Source: Lacicoccus halitifaciens (GTDB lineage: Bacteria > Bacillota > Bacilli > Staphylococcales > Salinicoccaceae). Taken from it: 64,000 bases of DNA. The position numbers and the translations under genes were made by a program. The DNA lies in NCBI RefSeq assembly GCF_040544485.1, contig NZ_JBDZDV010000002.1:186001-250000 (forward strand). The letters run 5' to 3'. Shown piece after piece: positions 25,675-34,731 of this stretch (position 1 is the first letter of the stretch; each line of letters starts with the position of its first letter). The notes beneath the pieces are model-generated. The model had not been told where the DNA came from and ran no database searches. It saw nothing but the letters and a program-made list of their open reading frames with translations.

Positions 25675-25801
25675 GGGCCATCCCCCTTTCAATGAAATTA
25701 TACACTATACCCATGTTCTGCACCTTTGATTAAACCCGCACGCTGTGAAATAATTATAAGGATATATATTTTAAACATGAATGTCCGGGAGGAATACGAC
25801 C

Positions 25802-26962
25802 TTGGAAACATTGAAGGATCTCGACTATGAACAGCGCATACAATTGATGGAAAAAACGGCTGAGCAGTTCAGGGAAACGTCACAGCAGCATGATGAAGAC
25901 CTGACCTTCCCTTTTGAGAATTTCGACAAGCTGAAGGCGGTCGGCTACCCCGCACTGTCCATCCCGAAGGAATACGGTGGCGGGGGCATCAGCCTCACCG
26001 AACTGATGAAGCATCAGGAAACAATCGCAAAATATGACGGTGCGACGGCACTCTCCATCGGCTGGCATATGGGCATCATCATGGACATCGGTGAAAAGAA
26101 GACATGGGATGAAGAAAATTATAAAAAGGTCGTCGCCGACGTCATAGAAAACGGCGCCCTGATCAACAACCTCGCGACAGAACCCGCGACGGGCAGCCCG
26201 ACACGCGGCGGGAAGCCGGAGACGACCGCCCGGAAGCAAGGTGGGCAGTGGATTTTGAACGGTAGGAAGACGTTCTCCACACTCTCCCCCGTCCTGAAAT
26301 ATGCCATTATCGTCGCCTCAATCGAAGAGACCGATGAAGTCGGTGAATTCCTCGTCGACATGGCACTCCCGGGTGTCAAAATCGAGGAGACATGGAATTC
26401 CATCGCCATGCGGGCGAGCGGCAGCCATGATGTCATCCTTGAAGACACTGTGGTGGAAGAAGAAGACCTCGTTGCCTTCCGGACACCGGGCAAAAAAGAT
26501 CCGTCGGGGTGGCTCCTGCACATACCTGCCTGCTACCTCGGCATCGCACGGGCCGCACAGGAAGCGGCGTTGAAGTTTGCCAAAAGCTACTCCCCCAACA
26601 GCATCAAAGGCACGATTTCGGAGCTACCGAACGTACAGGAGAAGCTCGGCAGGATTGAACTGCTTGCAATGGAAGCTGAGGCGTTTCTTTATTCTGCTAC
26701 AAATGAATGGGATCAGGCGGATGCAGAGGCACGCAGAGACATGGGGCCGAAGCTCGGTGCCGTCAAGACATCCATAGTCAACAAAGCCGTGGAGATTGTC
26801 GATCTCTCCATGCGCGTCGTCGGCGCAAAGAGCCTAAATGCGGACAATGAGCTGCAGCGCCATTACAGGAACGTGCGGGCCGGTCTCCATAACCCGCCGA
26901 TGGATGATATGGTGATTGTGAACCTTGCGAAACATTCGCTTGAAAGGACAGATGATCAATGA
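25802..26962 (+). CDS. Acyl-CoA dehydrogenase family protein
   Basis: A flavoprotein of about 386 residues. IPKEYGGGGISLTEL in the N-terminal helical domain, the beta-domain NNLATEPATGSPTRGG and WNSIAMRASGSHDV, and the helical C-terminal GAKSLNADNELQRHYRNVRAG all fit the acyl-CoA dehydrogenase fold. I choose the TTG at 25802, eight to nine bases after GGGAGG; the ATG at 25781 has no binding site. The stop overlaps the nucleoside hydrolase start (ATGA). No CoA-ligase, ETF or thiolase gene is nearby, so its substrate is open; a sulfur- or amine-oxidising flavin enzyme is an alternative. Confidence 0.82.
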   Translation: METLKDLDYEQRIQLMEKTAEQFRETSQQHDEDLTFPFENFDKLKAVGYPALSIPKEYGGGGISLTELMKHQETIAKYDGATALSIGWHMGIIMDIGEKKTWDEENYKKVVADVIENGALINNLATEPATGSPTRGGKPETTARKQGGQWILNGRKTFSTLSPVLKYAIIVASIEETDEVGEFLVDMALPGVKIEETWNSIAMRASGSHDVILEDTVVEEEDLVAFRTPGKKDPSGWLLHIPACYLGIARAAQEAALKFAKSYSPNSIKGTISELPNVQEKLGRIELLAMEAEAFLYSATNEWDQADAEARRDMGPKLGAVKTSIVNKAVEIVDLSMRVVGAKSLNADNELQRHYRNVRAGLHNPPMDDMVIVNLAKHSLERTDDQ

Positions 26963-27888
26963 TGAAGAAAGTCATAATGGATGTGGATACGGGCATCGAT
27001 GATGCCCTTGCGATACTGTATGCCATTGAGAGCAAGCAGCTCGATATCCTCGGCATCACGACCGTGAACGGCAACGTGCCGCTCGATTACGTGACAAAGA
27101 ATACGCTAAAAGTGCTGCACCTTGCAGGGGAAAATATCCCGGCATACCCGGGCGCCGTCGAGCCTTATTTGAGGGAAGCCGTCCATGAGTTCAAAGTGCA
27201 TGGCAATGACGGCATCGGCAACGCACTCGACGATATGACCGTGACGAAGGAATTGGAAGACACCTTCGCTGCCGATTTCATCATTGAGAGTGCATACGAG
27301 CACAATAAAGACCTCACCCTCATCATGGTCGGGCCGCTGACGAACCTGGCCCTCGCCCTGAAGAAGGATCCGGCCATCAAGGATATGATCGGGGAAGTCG
27401 TCATCATGGGCGGTGTGGTGTCGAATGCCGGACACGGCAATATGCTGCCGACATCCGAGTTCAATATATTCGCAGATGCCGAAGCGGCGAAAGTCGTCTT
27501 CCATAAGGGGCTCGACATCACCCTGGTCAGCCTCGACGTCACCCATCAGGTCATGATGACGGATGAACATGTGGAGAAACTTAAAGATACGAAGTATTAC
27601 AACTTCGTCAAAGACGCGACGGACGAATATATGGCATACGGCCTGAGACTCTACGGCAAAAGGCAGTGCGCCCTGCACGACCCGCTCACCGTCGGTTATG
27701 TGCTCAATCCCACACTCCTCACTACGGAGAAGTATTATGTAGATGTCGAAACCTCAAGCCCCCTCAGCTACGGCCAGACCATATGCGACTTCAGGGGCCT
27801 GCTTGGCAAAGAGCCAAACGTAAACATCTGCCCCGGGGTCGACAGTGAACGGTTTCTGGAGGATTTCATTGGGACGTTGAACTTATAA
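26959..27888 (+). CDS. Inosine-uridine preferring nucleoside hydrolase
   Basis: A 309-residue ribonucleoside hydrolase releasing base and ribose. The N-terminal MDVDTGIDDALA carries the Ca2+-binding aspartates, TTVNGN, TEFNIFADAEAA and the histidine in ALHDPLTVGYVL complete the active site. The ATG at 26959 overlaps the preceding stop by 4 bp. The last third of the gene is repeated, about 85-90% identical at DNA level by eye, in the truncated copy at 30059-30370. It is the last GC-rich gene before the AT-rich insert. Confidence 0.92.
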   Translation: MMKKVIMDVDTGIDDALAILYAIESKQLDILGITTVNGNVPLDYVTKNTLKVLHLAGENIPAYPGAVEPYLREAVHEFKVHGNDGIGNALDDMTVTKELEDTFAADFIIESAYEHNKDLTLIMVGPLTNLALALKKDPAIKDMIGEVVIMGGVVSNAGHGNMLPTSEFNIFADAEAAKVVFHKGLDITLVSLDVTHQVMMTDEHVEKLKDTKYYNFVKDATDEYMAYGLRLYGKRQCALHDPLTVGYVLNPTLLTTEKYYVDVETSSPLSYGQTICDFRGLLGKEPNVNICPGVDSERFLEDFIGTLNL

Positions 27889-27912
27889 TTAATTTCATCA
27901 ACTAGAGTTTAA

Positions 27913-28053
27913 TTGTCACACGAAACAACAGTAAGTTTAGATATAGGAAATGAAGCTTATACAGCTATAAAGGCTTATGAGAAGGATTCTTTTATGCCAA
28001 GAATGCTTTTGGTGAAAAAAGCACTCCTGAATAAATTAAAAAGCTGTCGGTAG
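27913..28053 (+). CDS. Possible 46-residue ORF, unknown
   Basis: A TTG-started frame of 46 codons encodes a hydrophilic, mostly helical peptide (contains LDIGNEAYTAIKAYEKDSF). No proper ribosome binding site is seen and its end runs into the hairpin at 28039. It could be a gene remnant at the left edge of the AT-rich insert. Not recognised. Confidence 0.2.
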   Translation: MSHETTVSLDIGNEAYTAIKAYEKDSFMPRMLLVKKALLNKLKSCR

Positions 28054-28095
28054 GCGGATACTATGAAGTATCAAGATCGCCTACTGATAGCTTTT
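28039..28095. terminator. Long inverted repeat / hairpin at the insert edge
   Basis: Two 18-base arms (28039-28056 and 28078-28095) pair with only two G-U/mismatch positions, and the loop itself contains ATACT/AGTAT. It may terminate transcription from both sides, or be the end of a former mobile element. Confidence 0.55.
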
Positions 28096-28149
28096 GGGTT
28101 TTAAGGTGGCCGTTGGTTCACACCAAAAGGAAATTGGAAGAAACATTAC

Positions 28150-28668
28150 TTAAAAGATATCTAATAAATCTTTAGCAGCTGTTATGATTTTTTTGTTTTG
28201 TTCTTGGTAGATATCTTCTTCTTTTGGATATTGTTTTAACATGGCACTTCTTAAATTATCGTCAGTTATGTATTCATTTAATAGTCCTATCTGTGCTAAT
28301 AAGTGAAGAGATTGTGATATTGATTCTGATAATCTCTCTGTATCTTCTAAACTTAACTGTTCGATTCTTTCTTCTTTGAATTTTTCAGTATTTCTTACGT
28401 ATTGGACAGTATGATCATATATATCTTTCTGCTCAATATATTTATAAATTTTTTTAGGTTCATTGATTGGAGTTTCCAACATACTCAATACAAAAATTAT
28501 ATTAAAATAATGACTGTTTTTACTTTTGTGTAAATCCATTAATTTTATACTGAATTCATCTTTTTCTATTTTCTTTTCGTTTATTGTTGTTCTATGGGAT
28601 TTAAATGCTATATAAACACTAAGTATTGCAGTTATGGAGGTAGTTATTGCTGTAAAAGCTTCTAACAT
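28150..28668 (-). CDS. Hypothetical membrane-anchored protein
   Basis: A 172-residue protein with one N-terminal hydrophobic helix (about residues 4-24) followed by a charged, helical cytoplasmic domain containing the EERIEQLSLEDTERL stretch. The ATG at 28668 follows AAGGAGTT, a good site, so the longer upstream frame is rejected. It is AT-rich and lies in a cluster of small membrane proteins between the full and truncated nucleoside hydrolase genes. No family recognised; a defence, immunity or superinfection-type role is only a guess from its context. Confidence 0.6.
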   Translation of the reverse strand: MLEAFTAITTSITAILSVYIAFKSHRTTINEKKIEKDEFSIKLMDLHKSKNSHYFNIIFVLSMLETPINEPKKIYKYIEQKDIYDHTVQYVRNTEKFKEERIEQLSLEDTERLSESISQSLHLLAQIGLLNEYITDDNLRSAMLKQYPKEEDIYQEQNKKIITAAKDLLDIF

Positions 28669-28907
28669 TTCGAACTCCTTCTTTATTAGTTTTGAACTAT
28701 TCTTTTTTAACTTAATATTAAATACTAAGGGTGACATCTTCGGTTTACGACTGGTGATCTCTCTGCCTTAATATACCTATATTTAGTATAAAAAATAGGT
28801 ATACTTCTTTACTTCTATTGCAAATGTTATGTCAGAAAAAATACTTGAACGTAAAAATGAATTCAAAGATATTGTTAAGGAGAGTAGTGGTTTTTATATA
28901 AAAAGAA

Positions 28908-29195
28908 CTAATCCTTATTTTTTAAAATTTTTATAATTACCCATACTGGGGAAACTAAATAGGCAATTATTAGAGAATAACGAGAGCTTAAAGGTTCCCA
29001 GCTTGGAGTTTTTTCTTCAGTTTCTATACTGACTATAGGGAATGTAAAAATAGAAATAAAAAAATAGATTGTCAGTATTATATAGGGGAAGCTCAGGACA
29101 TCGTGATCAAGTATCGAATTTACTATTACGACATAGAACAAGAAAAAAACAAAACCAATTATGAAACTAAGTATCTGTGCAAATCTATCACTCAT
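28908..29195 (-). CDS. Small hypothetical membrane protein
   Basis: A 95-residue protein with three hydrophobic segments (about residues 7-27, 36-56 and 73-90). The ATG at 29195 is preceded by AGGAG at a slightly long distance. AT-rich, same strand as its neighbours at 28150 and 29309, but with gaps of more than 100 bp between them. Not recognised. Confidence 0.5.
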   Translation of the reverse strand: MSDRFAQILSFIIGFVFFLFYVVIVNSILDHDVLSFPYIILTIYFFISIFTFPIVSIETEEKTPSWEPLSSRYSLIIAYLVSPVWVIIKILKNKD

Positions 29196-29308
29196 GTTAT
29201 TAAAACTCCTATTCTCCCTGACTATTAGCGGATGTATTCTATTTTAAACATAAAACGGAAGCTTTTGAAGTGACTGTTGATTCATACAAAAGGATCTTGG
29301 AATAAATT

Positions 29309-29500
29309 TTATTTTTCTTCCTTATTCATTGGATGAGAATCAAAAAAAGCAGTTGTTAACATCATGACTATAGCCATAATGGTTGCTGTTAAAATATGTG
29401 AAAGCTCAAAATTTCCGTCATTCAAAGTGACTCTGGAAGTTAGAGTGATAGCAAACATAGTTAATCCAATAGGGATGTACTTCTTTAGTAATCGTTTCAT
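29309..29500 (-). CDS. Small hypothetical two-span membrane protein
   Basis: A 63-residue protein with two hydrophobic helices (about residues 9-23 and 34-52) and a charged C-terminus. The ATG at 29500 follows AGAGGT. Part of the AT-rich group of orphan membrane proteins; no family recognised. Confidence 0.5.
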   Translation of the reverse strand: MKRLLKKYIPIGLTMFAITLTSRVTLNDGNFELSHILTATIMAIVMMLTTAFFDSHPMNKEEK

Positions 29501-29666
29501 TTTAAGACCTCTGTTATTATGGGTTATGTCTTTAATGTATTCAGATCATGTAAGATAAAAAGGGATATTTTTTAAAAGGGAAAACCGTTTTTCATATGAA
29601 ATATATCATCCTGTAATGTGTACTTTATCAAAAGGGAGTAAGTAAATAAAAGAGGAGAATGGTAAA

Positions 29667-29853
29667 ATGTTCTTTAAAGAAAATCCGATTTTAAGATATT
29701 TTATTATATATAATTATATTTATTATAATAATAGCTTTAGATTATATTTTTTCCAGTGAGATAGACCTATTTAAAGCTTTTTTCGGAGCTTTATTGGTTG
29801 TAATTCTTTCTGCTGCTTTTAATAATAATGATAAAAGGATTAAAGAAATTTAA
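29667..29853 (+). pseudogene. Frameshifted small membrane-protein gene
   Basis: The ATG at 29667 follows GAGGAG and reads MFFKENPILRY, then the frame breaks at the T-run at 29699-29702. In the next frame a membrane helix and soluble tail continue (LLYIIIFIIIIALDYIFS, then LVVILSAAFNNNDKRIKEI and a stop). Joined, this would be a protein of about 61 residues with two helices. A single base change would restore it. Confidence 0.5.
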
Positions 29854-29880
29854 CTCCTATTTTCAACCCAGGAACTATAA

Positions 29881-30057
29881 ATGAGAAGAAACGATATATT
29901 TAGGAAATTTAAAAGCGATTCGAACTCTATTTCTTGCACAATTATCTTGGATGCTTTTATGTCTTTAGTTATAGGATTTCCTTTGAGTACTGGAGCAGGA
30001 GTTGCGATTGGAGAGTTAAAAAAAAGCCATAATAAAAGAAGAGATAAAAATAATTGA
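29881..30057 (+). CDS. Possible 58-residue protein, unknown
   Basis: An ATG frame of 58 codons, basic at both ends with a Gly-rich hydrophobic centre (MSLVIGFPLSTGAGVAIGEL). Only AGGA at a long distance precedes it. Its end touches the start of the nucleoside hydrolase relic. Weakly supported. Confidence 0.3.
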   Translation: MRRNDIFRKFKSDSNSISCTIILDAFMSLVIGFPLSTGAGVAIGELKKSHNKRRDKNN

Positions 30058-30058
30058 A

Positions 30059-30370
30059 TGTACAAAATACCATGACTTTATCTAAGTGTCCATGGATGAA
30101 TATATGACATACGGTCTCAGGACCTACGGCAAAAGACAGTGCGCACTGCATGATCCGCTTACCGTCGGCTACGTGCTCGATCCCGCATTCCTCAAGACGG
30201 AAAAGTATTATGTAGATGTCGAAACCTCAAGCCCTCTCAGCTATGGCCAGACCATATGCGACTTCAGGGGACTGCTTGGGAAAGAGCCGAACGTAAACAT
30301 CTGCACCGCAGTGGACAGCGGACGGTTTCTGGAGGATTTCATCAGGACGTTGAACATGGAAAGTAATTAA
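30059..30370 (+). pseudogene. Truncated nucleoside hydrolase (3' third only)
   Basis: This frame encodes residues matching the last 100 or so of the nucleoside hydrolase at 26959-27888, including YGKRQCALHDPLTVGYVL and the C-terminus. The 5' two-thirds are missing; homology fades near 30059 and an in-frame TAA replaces a lysine codon at the KYHDFI position, before MDEYM. The active-site histidine is kept but the metal-binding N-terminus is gone, so it is not functional as a hydrolase. Confidence 0.85.
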
Positions 30371-30405
30371 AATGGAGCATACATTGGTATGCTCCATTTT
30401 TATAT
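30371..30405. terminator. Bidirectional terminator
   Basis: AATGGAGCATAC, loop ATTG, GTATGCTCCATT, then TTTTTAT. It separates the nucleoside hydrolase relic (plus) from the end of prpD (minus). Confidence 0.88.
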
Positions 30406-31823
30406 CAATCATCTAAAAAGTTATTCCAGAACTCCGAGATTTTCATTTTTTCAAGCGTTTCTCTGTCTTCAAACAGACCCAGCAAATCTTCTATCTTTTC
30501 CCCGGAGAAAAAGTCTTTCAAATTATCTTTGAATTTCGCACCAAGGATCGGCCTGACTTCATCTCTTCTGAACTTATGGCCGACCGGATATTTCACTTCA
30601 ATTTCCTCGGATTCCGTGCCGTCTTTGAAGATCAGCTGCACGGAATTTGCGATGGATCGTTTATCCCTTTCAAGATACTCCCTCGAGTAATCCTTACTTT
30701 CCGTCACATCCATCTTCCCGAGCAGATCATCGATGACAGGAAAACCTTGATGATATTCATCATAATAATATTCCGTCTTCAAATCCCCATTCAATAAAGA
30801 AACTGCGATGATATATTCCAGTGAATGGTCCCTGTCCGATGGATTATCCAACTTATCCTTATGCGCAATGATCCGGATGGCGGATTCATGGGTTTTGACT
30901 TTGATCGTTTCAATGTCAGCAAGCCTGTCCCCATACTTCCCATGGAGTGCCATCGCCGCTTCTGCCGCAGTCTGTGCATGGAATTCTGCAGGAAATCCTG
31001 CTTTGAACAATATATTGTTGATGACGTAGCTGTTCATTTCTTGAGTCACCGTAATATCTTTACCGTTCATCACCACGTTGTTGAAGCCCCAGTCTGCATC
31101 CTCCAGAACATTCAAATAGCCTTCGCTCATCTTCCTGTTCAACAAGGACAGGTGGACGCCGCGTGCAGTCGCATCTCCTGCAGCCCAGGATTTACGCGTC
31201 GTGACATTCGGTGAATGCCTGTAGATCCTGAGCGGTCCGGCATCGATAAATACATTGGCTAAAACGTTTTTGATTTCTTCTCTGCCGCCGCCCATCATCT
31301 TTGTGGTGACGGCCGCTGTGGCGAGCTTGACCAGGAACACATGGTCAAAGCCGTTCCTGTTGAGACTGTTGGAAAGTGAGAGGACACCCTGAATTTCGTG
31401 TGCTTTCACCATGTAGCCCAATACATCACGCACGGTCATGCGATGGCCGCTTTTCTCCAAGTGGAGGGCTGTCGCAATAATGCCGCCGAGGTTGTCCGAT
31501 GGATGTCCCCATTCTTCCGCCAGGAAACAATCGTTATAATCCAGCCAACGTATCAGTGTGCCGATATTCCAACTGGCATCGAGCAAACTCATTGGCTTGT
31601 CGATCCCCGGCACCTTAATACCATTTTCCCTGAAGTCATCTTCCTCCAGAGGACCGATCATCATTTGGCACTCCTCGTTATCCAAAGACTTAATCATACA
31701 GCCGAGGCTGTCCTTCAGAACTAAATTGGCTATTTCCATCGTTCGGCCATCAAACTCGATATCCTGATCACAATAGGCAGCTATATTTTCCAAAATATCG
31801 GAATTCCCCACTTGATATGTCAC
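30405..31823 (-). CDS. prpD: MmgE/PrpD family 2-methylcitrate dehydratase
   Basis: A 472-residue protein of the MmgE/PrpD fold, which dehydrates 2-methylcitrate (or citrate) to the cis-aconitate form. LDYNDCFLAEEWGHPSDNLGGIIATAL is the family's conserved active-site stretch and KAGFPAEFHAQTAAEAAMAL a second one. The start is a GTG at 31823 that overlaps the prpB stop (GTGA). It ends the operon tctC-tctB-tctA-prpB-prpD. No methylcitrate synthase gene accompanies it, so the substrate may be imported. Confidence 0.88.
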   Translation of the reverse strand: MTYQVGNSDILENIAAYCDQDIEFDGRTMEIANLVLKDSLGCMIKSLDNEECQMMIGPLEEDDFRENGIKVPGIDKPMSLLDASWNIGTLIRWLDYNDCFLAEEWGHPSDNLGGIIATALHLEKSGHRMTVRDVLGYMVKAHEIQGVLSLSNSLNRNGFDHVFLVKLATAAVTTKMMGGGREEIKNVLANVFIDAGPLRIYRHSPNVTTRKSWAAGDATARGVHLSLLNRKMSEGYLNVLEDADWGFNNVVMNGKDITVTQEMNSYVINNILFKAGFPAEFHAQTAAEAAMALHGKYGDRLADIETIKVKTHESAIRIIAHKDKLDNPSDRDHSLEYIIAVSLLNGDLKTEYYYDEYHQGFPVIDDLLGKMDVTESKDYSREYLERDKRSIANSVQLIFKDGTESEEIEVKYPVGHKFRRDEVRPILGAKFKDNLKDFFSGEKIEDLLGLFEDRETLEKMKISEFWNNFLDD

Positions 31824-32731
31824 ACCTTATCTTGAGGAAGGATGGTCTTGCTGATATTATTGTCCATCTCCTCATATTCTCTTAAGTTCAATATTTCATA
31901 TAATTCTTTCCGTGTCTGCATCTTGTCGAGGAAGGGCTTCTGTGAGCCTTCCTCCAATATGGTTCTGTAAAGCTCTTTTACGGATTGTGCCGCTGCTCTT
32001 AATGAAGAAACCGGATATATCACCAGATTGATGCCGATCTGGTCGAAACTTTCTTTGGAAATGTAGTCCGTTTTCCCAAATTCGGTCATGTTCGCAAGAA
32101 CAGGAATATCTATGGAGGATTTAACCTTTTTAAAATCTTCCAAATCCGTCATCGCTTCAGGGAATATAATATCCGCCCCGGCTGCAGTATAGGCTTTGAG
32201 CCTGTTCAGCATCCCTTCCATCCCTTCTATCGCAAAGGCATCAGAGCGGGCGACGATTTTCAATGAAGGGGAGATTTTTTTTATCATCTGTAACTTTTTG
32301 ACCATGTCTTCCTTCGTAATCAGTTGCTTTCCGTTCAGATGCCCGCATTTCTTCGGGATTTTCTGATCTTCAATCTGGATTGCGGCAACTCCGACTTCCA
32401 CCATCTGATGACAGGTCCTCGCTACATTAAGCGGCTCGCCGAAGCCATTATCAATATCCACCAGCACAGGCATATTCGAAGCTCTGATGATCTCCTGTGC
32501 CTTGTGAGCGACATCATCAATCGTCAATAAGCCAATATCAGGTATCCCTTTACTCGCTGACAGTGCACCGCCTGACAGGTAAAGCGCCTTAAAGCCGCTT
32601 TCCCTGGCCAGCAGGGCGCTCATTCCATCATGGGCGCCGGCGACCTGAAGTGTCTCTTCGGCTTCCACCTGCGACATGAATTCTTCTGCAAGTTGCCGCT
32701 GGTCTTTCCTTTCTTCCGTCAACCATGTCAT
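31820..32731 (-). CDS. prpB: Methylisocitrate lyase (isocitrate lyase/PEP mutase superfamily)
   Basis: A 303-residue lyase splitting 2-methylisocitrate to pyruvate and succinate. The superfamily active-site loop KKCGH is present in EDQKIPKKCGHLNGKQL, with metal-binding LVDIDNGFGEP and VARSDAFAIEGMEG. The length is normal for PrpB, shorter than isocitrate lyase. The ATG at 32731 follows GAGGAAG and lies 18 bp after tctA. Oxaloacetate-type or dimethylmalate lyases of the same superfamily are alternatives, but the neighbouring prpD favours PrpB. Confidence 0.88.
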   Translation of the reverse strand: MTWLTEERKDQRQLAEEFMSQVEAEETLQVAGAHDGMSALLARESGFKALYLSGGALSASKGIPDIGLLTIDDVAHKAQEIIRASNMPVLVDIDNGFGEPLNVARTCHQMVEVGVAAIQIEDQKIPKKCGHLNGKQLITKEDMVKKLQMIKKISPSLKIVARSDAFAIEGMEGMLNRLKAYTAAGADIIFPEAMTDLEDFKKVKSSIDIPVLANMTEFGKTDYISKESFDQIGINLVIYPVSSLRAAAQSVKELYRTILEEGSQKPFLDKMQTRKELYEILNLREYEEMDNNISKTILPQDKV

Positions 32732-32749
32732 GATTTTCTTCCTCCATAA

Positions 32750-34243
32750 TTAAACTTTCGGTTTGGCTAAGTAATTTAATATTTTTGGTAAGAATATCGA
32801 CAGGATCGTCAACGCAGCAAAAACCATTGCGATGGGTGAAGCCGTCAATATATCCATGAAACTGTCATATCTGACATTCGCCATACGGAAATTCTGTTCC
32901 AAAGAACTTCCTATAATTACTGCAAGAATCAACGGGGCCGGCGGGATGTCCAATAATTTCATGGCCAGCCCCAGAAGACCGAAGATGATAAGTATATAAA
33001 AGTCGATGATGTTGTAACCCAATGTATAAGCGCCTATGAAACCCAGCACCAAAATAATCGGATAAAGTATTTTGGACGGTGTTTTGAGTATCTTAATCAG
33101 AGCACCGACCAACGCCAGGTTGATGATCACGAGGACGATATTCCCGATGAATAGACTGTTGATGAACGTCCAGGCGATTTCAGGCTGATTTTCAAATAAC
33201 ATCGGTCCCGGCTGCATACCGAGCATGATCAGGGCACCAAGTATCACCGCTGTCGTACCCGATCCCGGAATGCCCATCGTCAGTAAAGGAATGAATGCTC
33301 CCACTCCGGCAGCGTTATTTGATGACTCAGGCGCCGCCAGCCCTTCCGGTGCTCCTTTACCGAATTCATCTCTATTTTTTGAAATCTGCTGCTCAGTCGA
33401 ATAACTGATCATGGAGGCGATGGAACCGCCTGCCCCGGGCAGTATTCCTATCAGGAAACCGACAGGCCCCTGACGGATTGCAGGACCGAGCATCCGCTTC
33501 CACTGTTCTTTCGTGATCCAGACTTTACCGACATCCGACTTCACTTTTAAATCTTCGTTTTTTATATTCAACAAATTATAAAAAACTTCACCTACAGCAT
33601 AAATACCAATGATTATAATCAGGAAATCCACACCATCACTCAAGTGAGGTATATCAAATGTATAACGGTAAACACCTGACTGGCTGTCGACTCCCACGGT
33701 GGTCATCATCAGTCCAAGGAACATTGAAATGAAACCTTTGATCAAATTCCCCCTGGATAATGAAACAACTGCGGATAAAGTGAACAGCAGCAGGAAGAAA
33801 TATTCAGCCGGACCGAACTGTAGTGCAAAACTGGACAATGGTTCCGTCAGGAACATCATGCCGATGATTGCAAAGAATCCGCCGATCAATGAAGCCAATG
33901 TCGCCAGAGTCAATGCCTGACCGGCCTGACCTTTCCTGGTCATCGGATAGCCGTCGAATGTCGCTGCTATTGATGATGCATCACCCGGTGTATTGACAAG
34001 AATCGAAGATCTCGATCCTCCATACATCGAGCCGTAGTATATTGCACCCATCAGAATCAACGCACTTGTCGGATCCATACCGAAAGTGATCGGTATCAGG
34101 ACTGCCACTGCAGTCGCTGCACCAAGACCCGGCAGCATACCGACCACTGTACCGAGGAAACCGCCTATGATGATGAATAACAGGTTTTCAAATCTCAATG
34201 CTGTAGTCAAGCCTTCCAAAAAGCTGTTCCAATCTATTCCCAT
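32750..34243 (-). CDS. tctA: Tripartite tricarboxylate transporter large permease TctA
   Basis: A 497-residue membrane protein with about 11-12 helices, the translocating subunit of a TTT system. GTVVGMLPGLGAATAVAVLI, GSRSSILVNTPGDASS and the C-half GIPGSGTTAVILGAL are TctA hallmarks. The ATG at 34243 sits behind AAGGAGGGGG; ten further upstream codons are rejected. It is followed by prpB and prpD. The substrate is predicted to be a tricarboxylate such as (methyl)citrate. Confidence 0.93.
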   Translation of the reverse strand: MGIDWNSFLEGLTTALRFENLLFIIIGGFLGTVVGMLPGLGAATAVAVLIPITFGMDPTSALILMGAIYYGSMYGGSRSSILVNTPGDASSIAATFDGYPMTRKGQAGQALTLATLASLIGGFFAIIGMMFLTEPLSSFALQFGPAEYFFLLLFTLSAVVSLSRGNLIKGFISMFLGLMMTTVGVDSQSGVYRYTFDIPHLSDGVDFLIIIIGIYAVGEVFYNLLNIKNEDLKVKSDVGKVWITKEQWKRMLGPAIRQGPVGFLIGILPGAGGSIASMISYSTEQQISKNRDEFGKGAPEGLAAPESSNNAAGVGAFIPLLTMGIPGSGTTAVILGALIMLGMQPGPMLFENQPEIAWTFINSLFIGNIVLVIINLALVGALIKILKTPSKILYPIILVLGFIGAYTLGYNIIDFYILIIFGLLGLAMKLLDIPPAPLILAVIIGSSLEQNFRMANVRYDSFMDILTASPIAMVFAALTILSIFLPKILNYLAKPKV

Positions 34244-34256
34244 GTTCCCCCTCCTT

Positions 34257-34709
34257 CTACGGTAAGCTGACACCTAACAGTTCTGAAAATGAATACCATG
34301 TAGCGAATGAAAATGTGATTGCTACAATGATGTTGATGAGCCATTGCTTTCGACCATTCACCACGAATAATAAAGCAAGTAAAAATAATGAGGTCGAAAT
34401 CAGGAAACCAACTTGTTCAAATATCAATGAATACACTATGCAAAGTCCCAATACGATAAGAAACTTCACTGTCAGCTCCTTATCTTTGAATACGTTATAA
34501 TTATCGAATTTTTCTTTTCTGCTTAATTTATACTCATTGAGCAAATACAGTATAGAGAGGATTAATAATGAAAATCCTATCAGCAGCGGATAGTTCATCG
34601 CTGCTGTAGGATTACCTATATTTGCCTCAGGAAGGTTGAATGTAAGAATTAAATATACTGATGCTATGAGTATAAGAAAGATTGGCATGATATATCTGAT
34701 GACATCCAC
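34257..34709 (-). CDS. tctB: Tripartite tricarboxylate transporter small permease TctB
   Basis: A 150-residue protein with four hydrophobic helices, normal for TctB. A polar loop with LSRKEKFDNYNVFKDKELT separates helices 2 and 3. The start is taken as the GTG at 34709, with only AAGAAAAGAAG before it; an ATG seven codons on is an alternative. It lies 22 bp after tctC and 13 bp before tctA. Confidence 0.88.
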   Translation of the reverse strand: MDVIRYIMPIFLILIASVYLILTFNLPEANIGNPTAAMNYPLLIGFSLLILSILYLLNEYKLSRKEKFDNYNVFKDKELTVKFLIVLGLCIVYSLIFEQVGFLISTSLFLLALLFVVNGRKQWLINIIVAITFSFATWYSFSELLGVSLP

Positions 34710-34731
34710 CTTCTTTTCTTAATGATAAGTA

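Noticed and set aside
25781..25801. ATG start for the acyl-CoA dehydrogenase
   Set aside because: The ribosome binding site GGGAGG lies after this ATG and is properly spaced for the TTG at 25802.
29850..30065. Minus-strand 71-codon hydrophobic frame
   Set aside because: It runs opposite a better plus-strand small ORF and the hydrolase relic, has no binding site, and its hydrophobicity comes from A-rich DNA read backwards.
30086..30370. A short intact gene starting at the ATG in the nucleoside hydrolase relic
   Set aside because: It would lack the metal-binding N-terminus and has no ribosome binding site; homology continues upstream across a stop, so it is a gene fragment.
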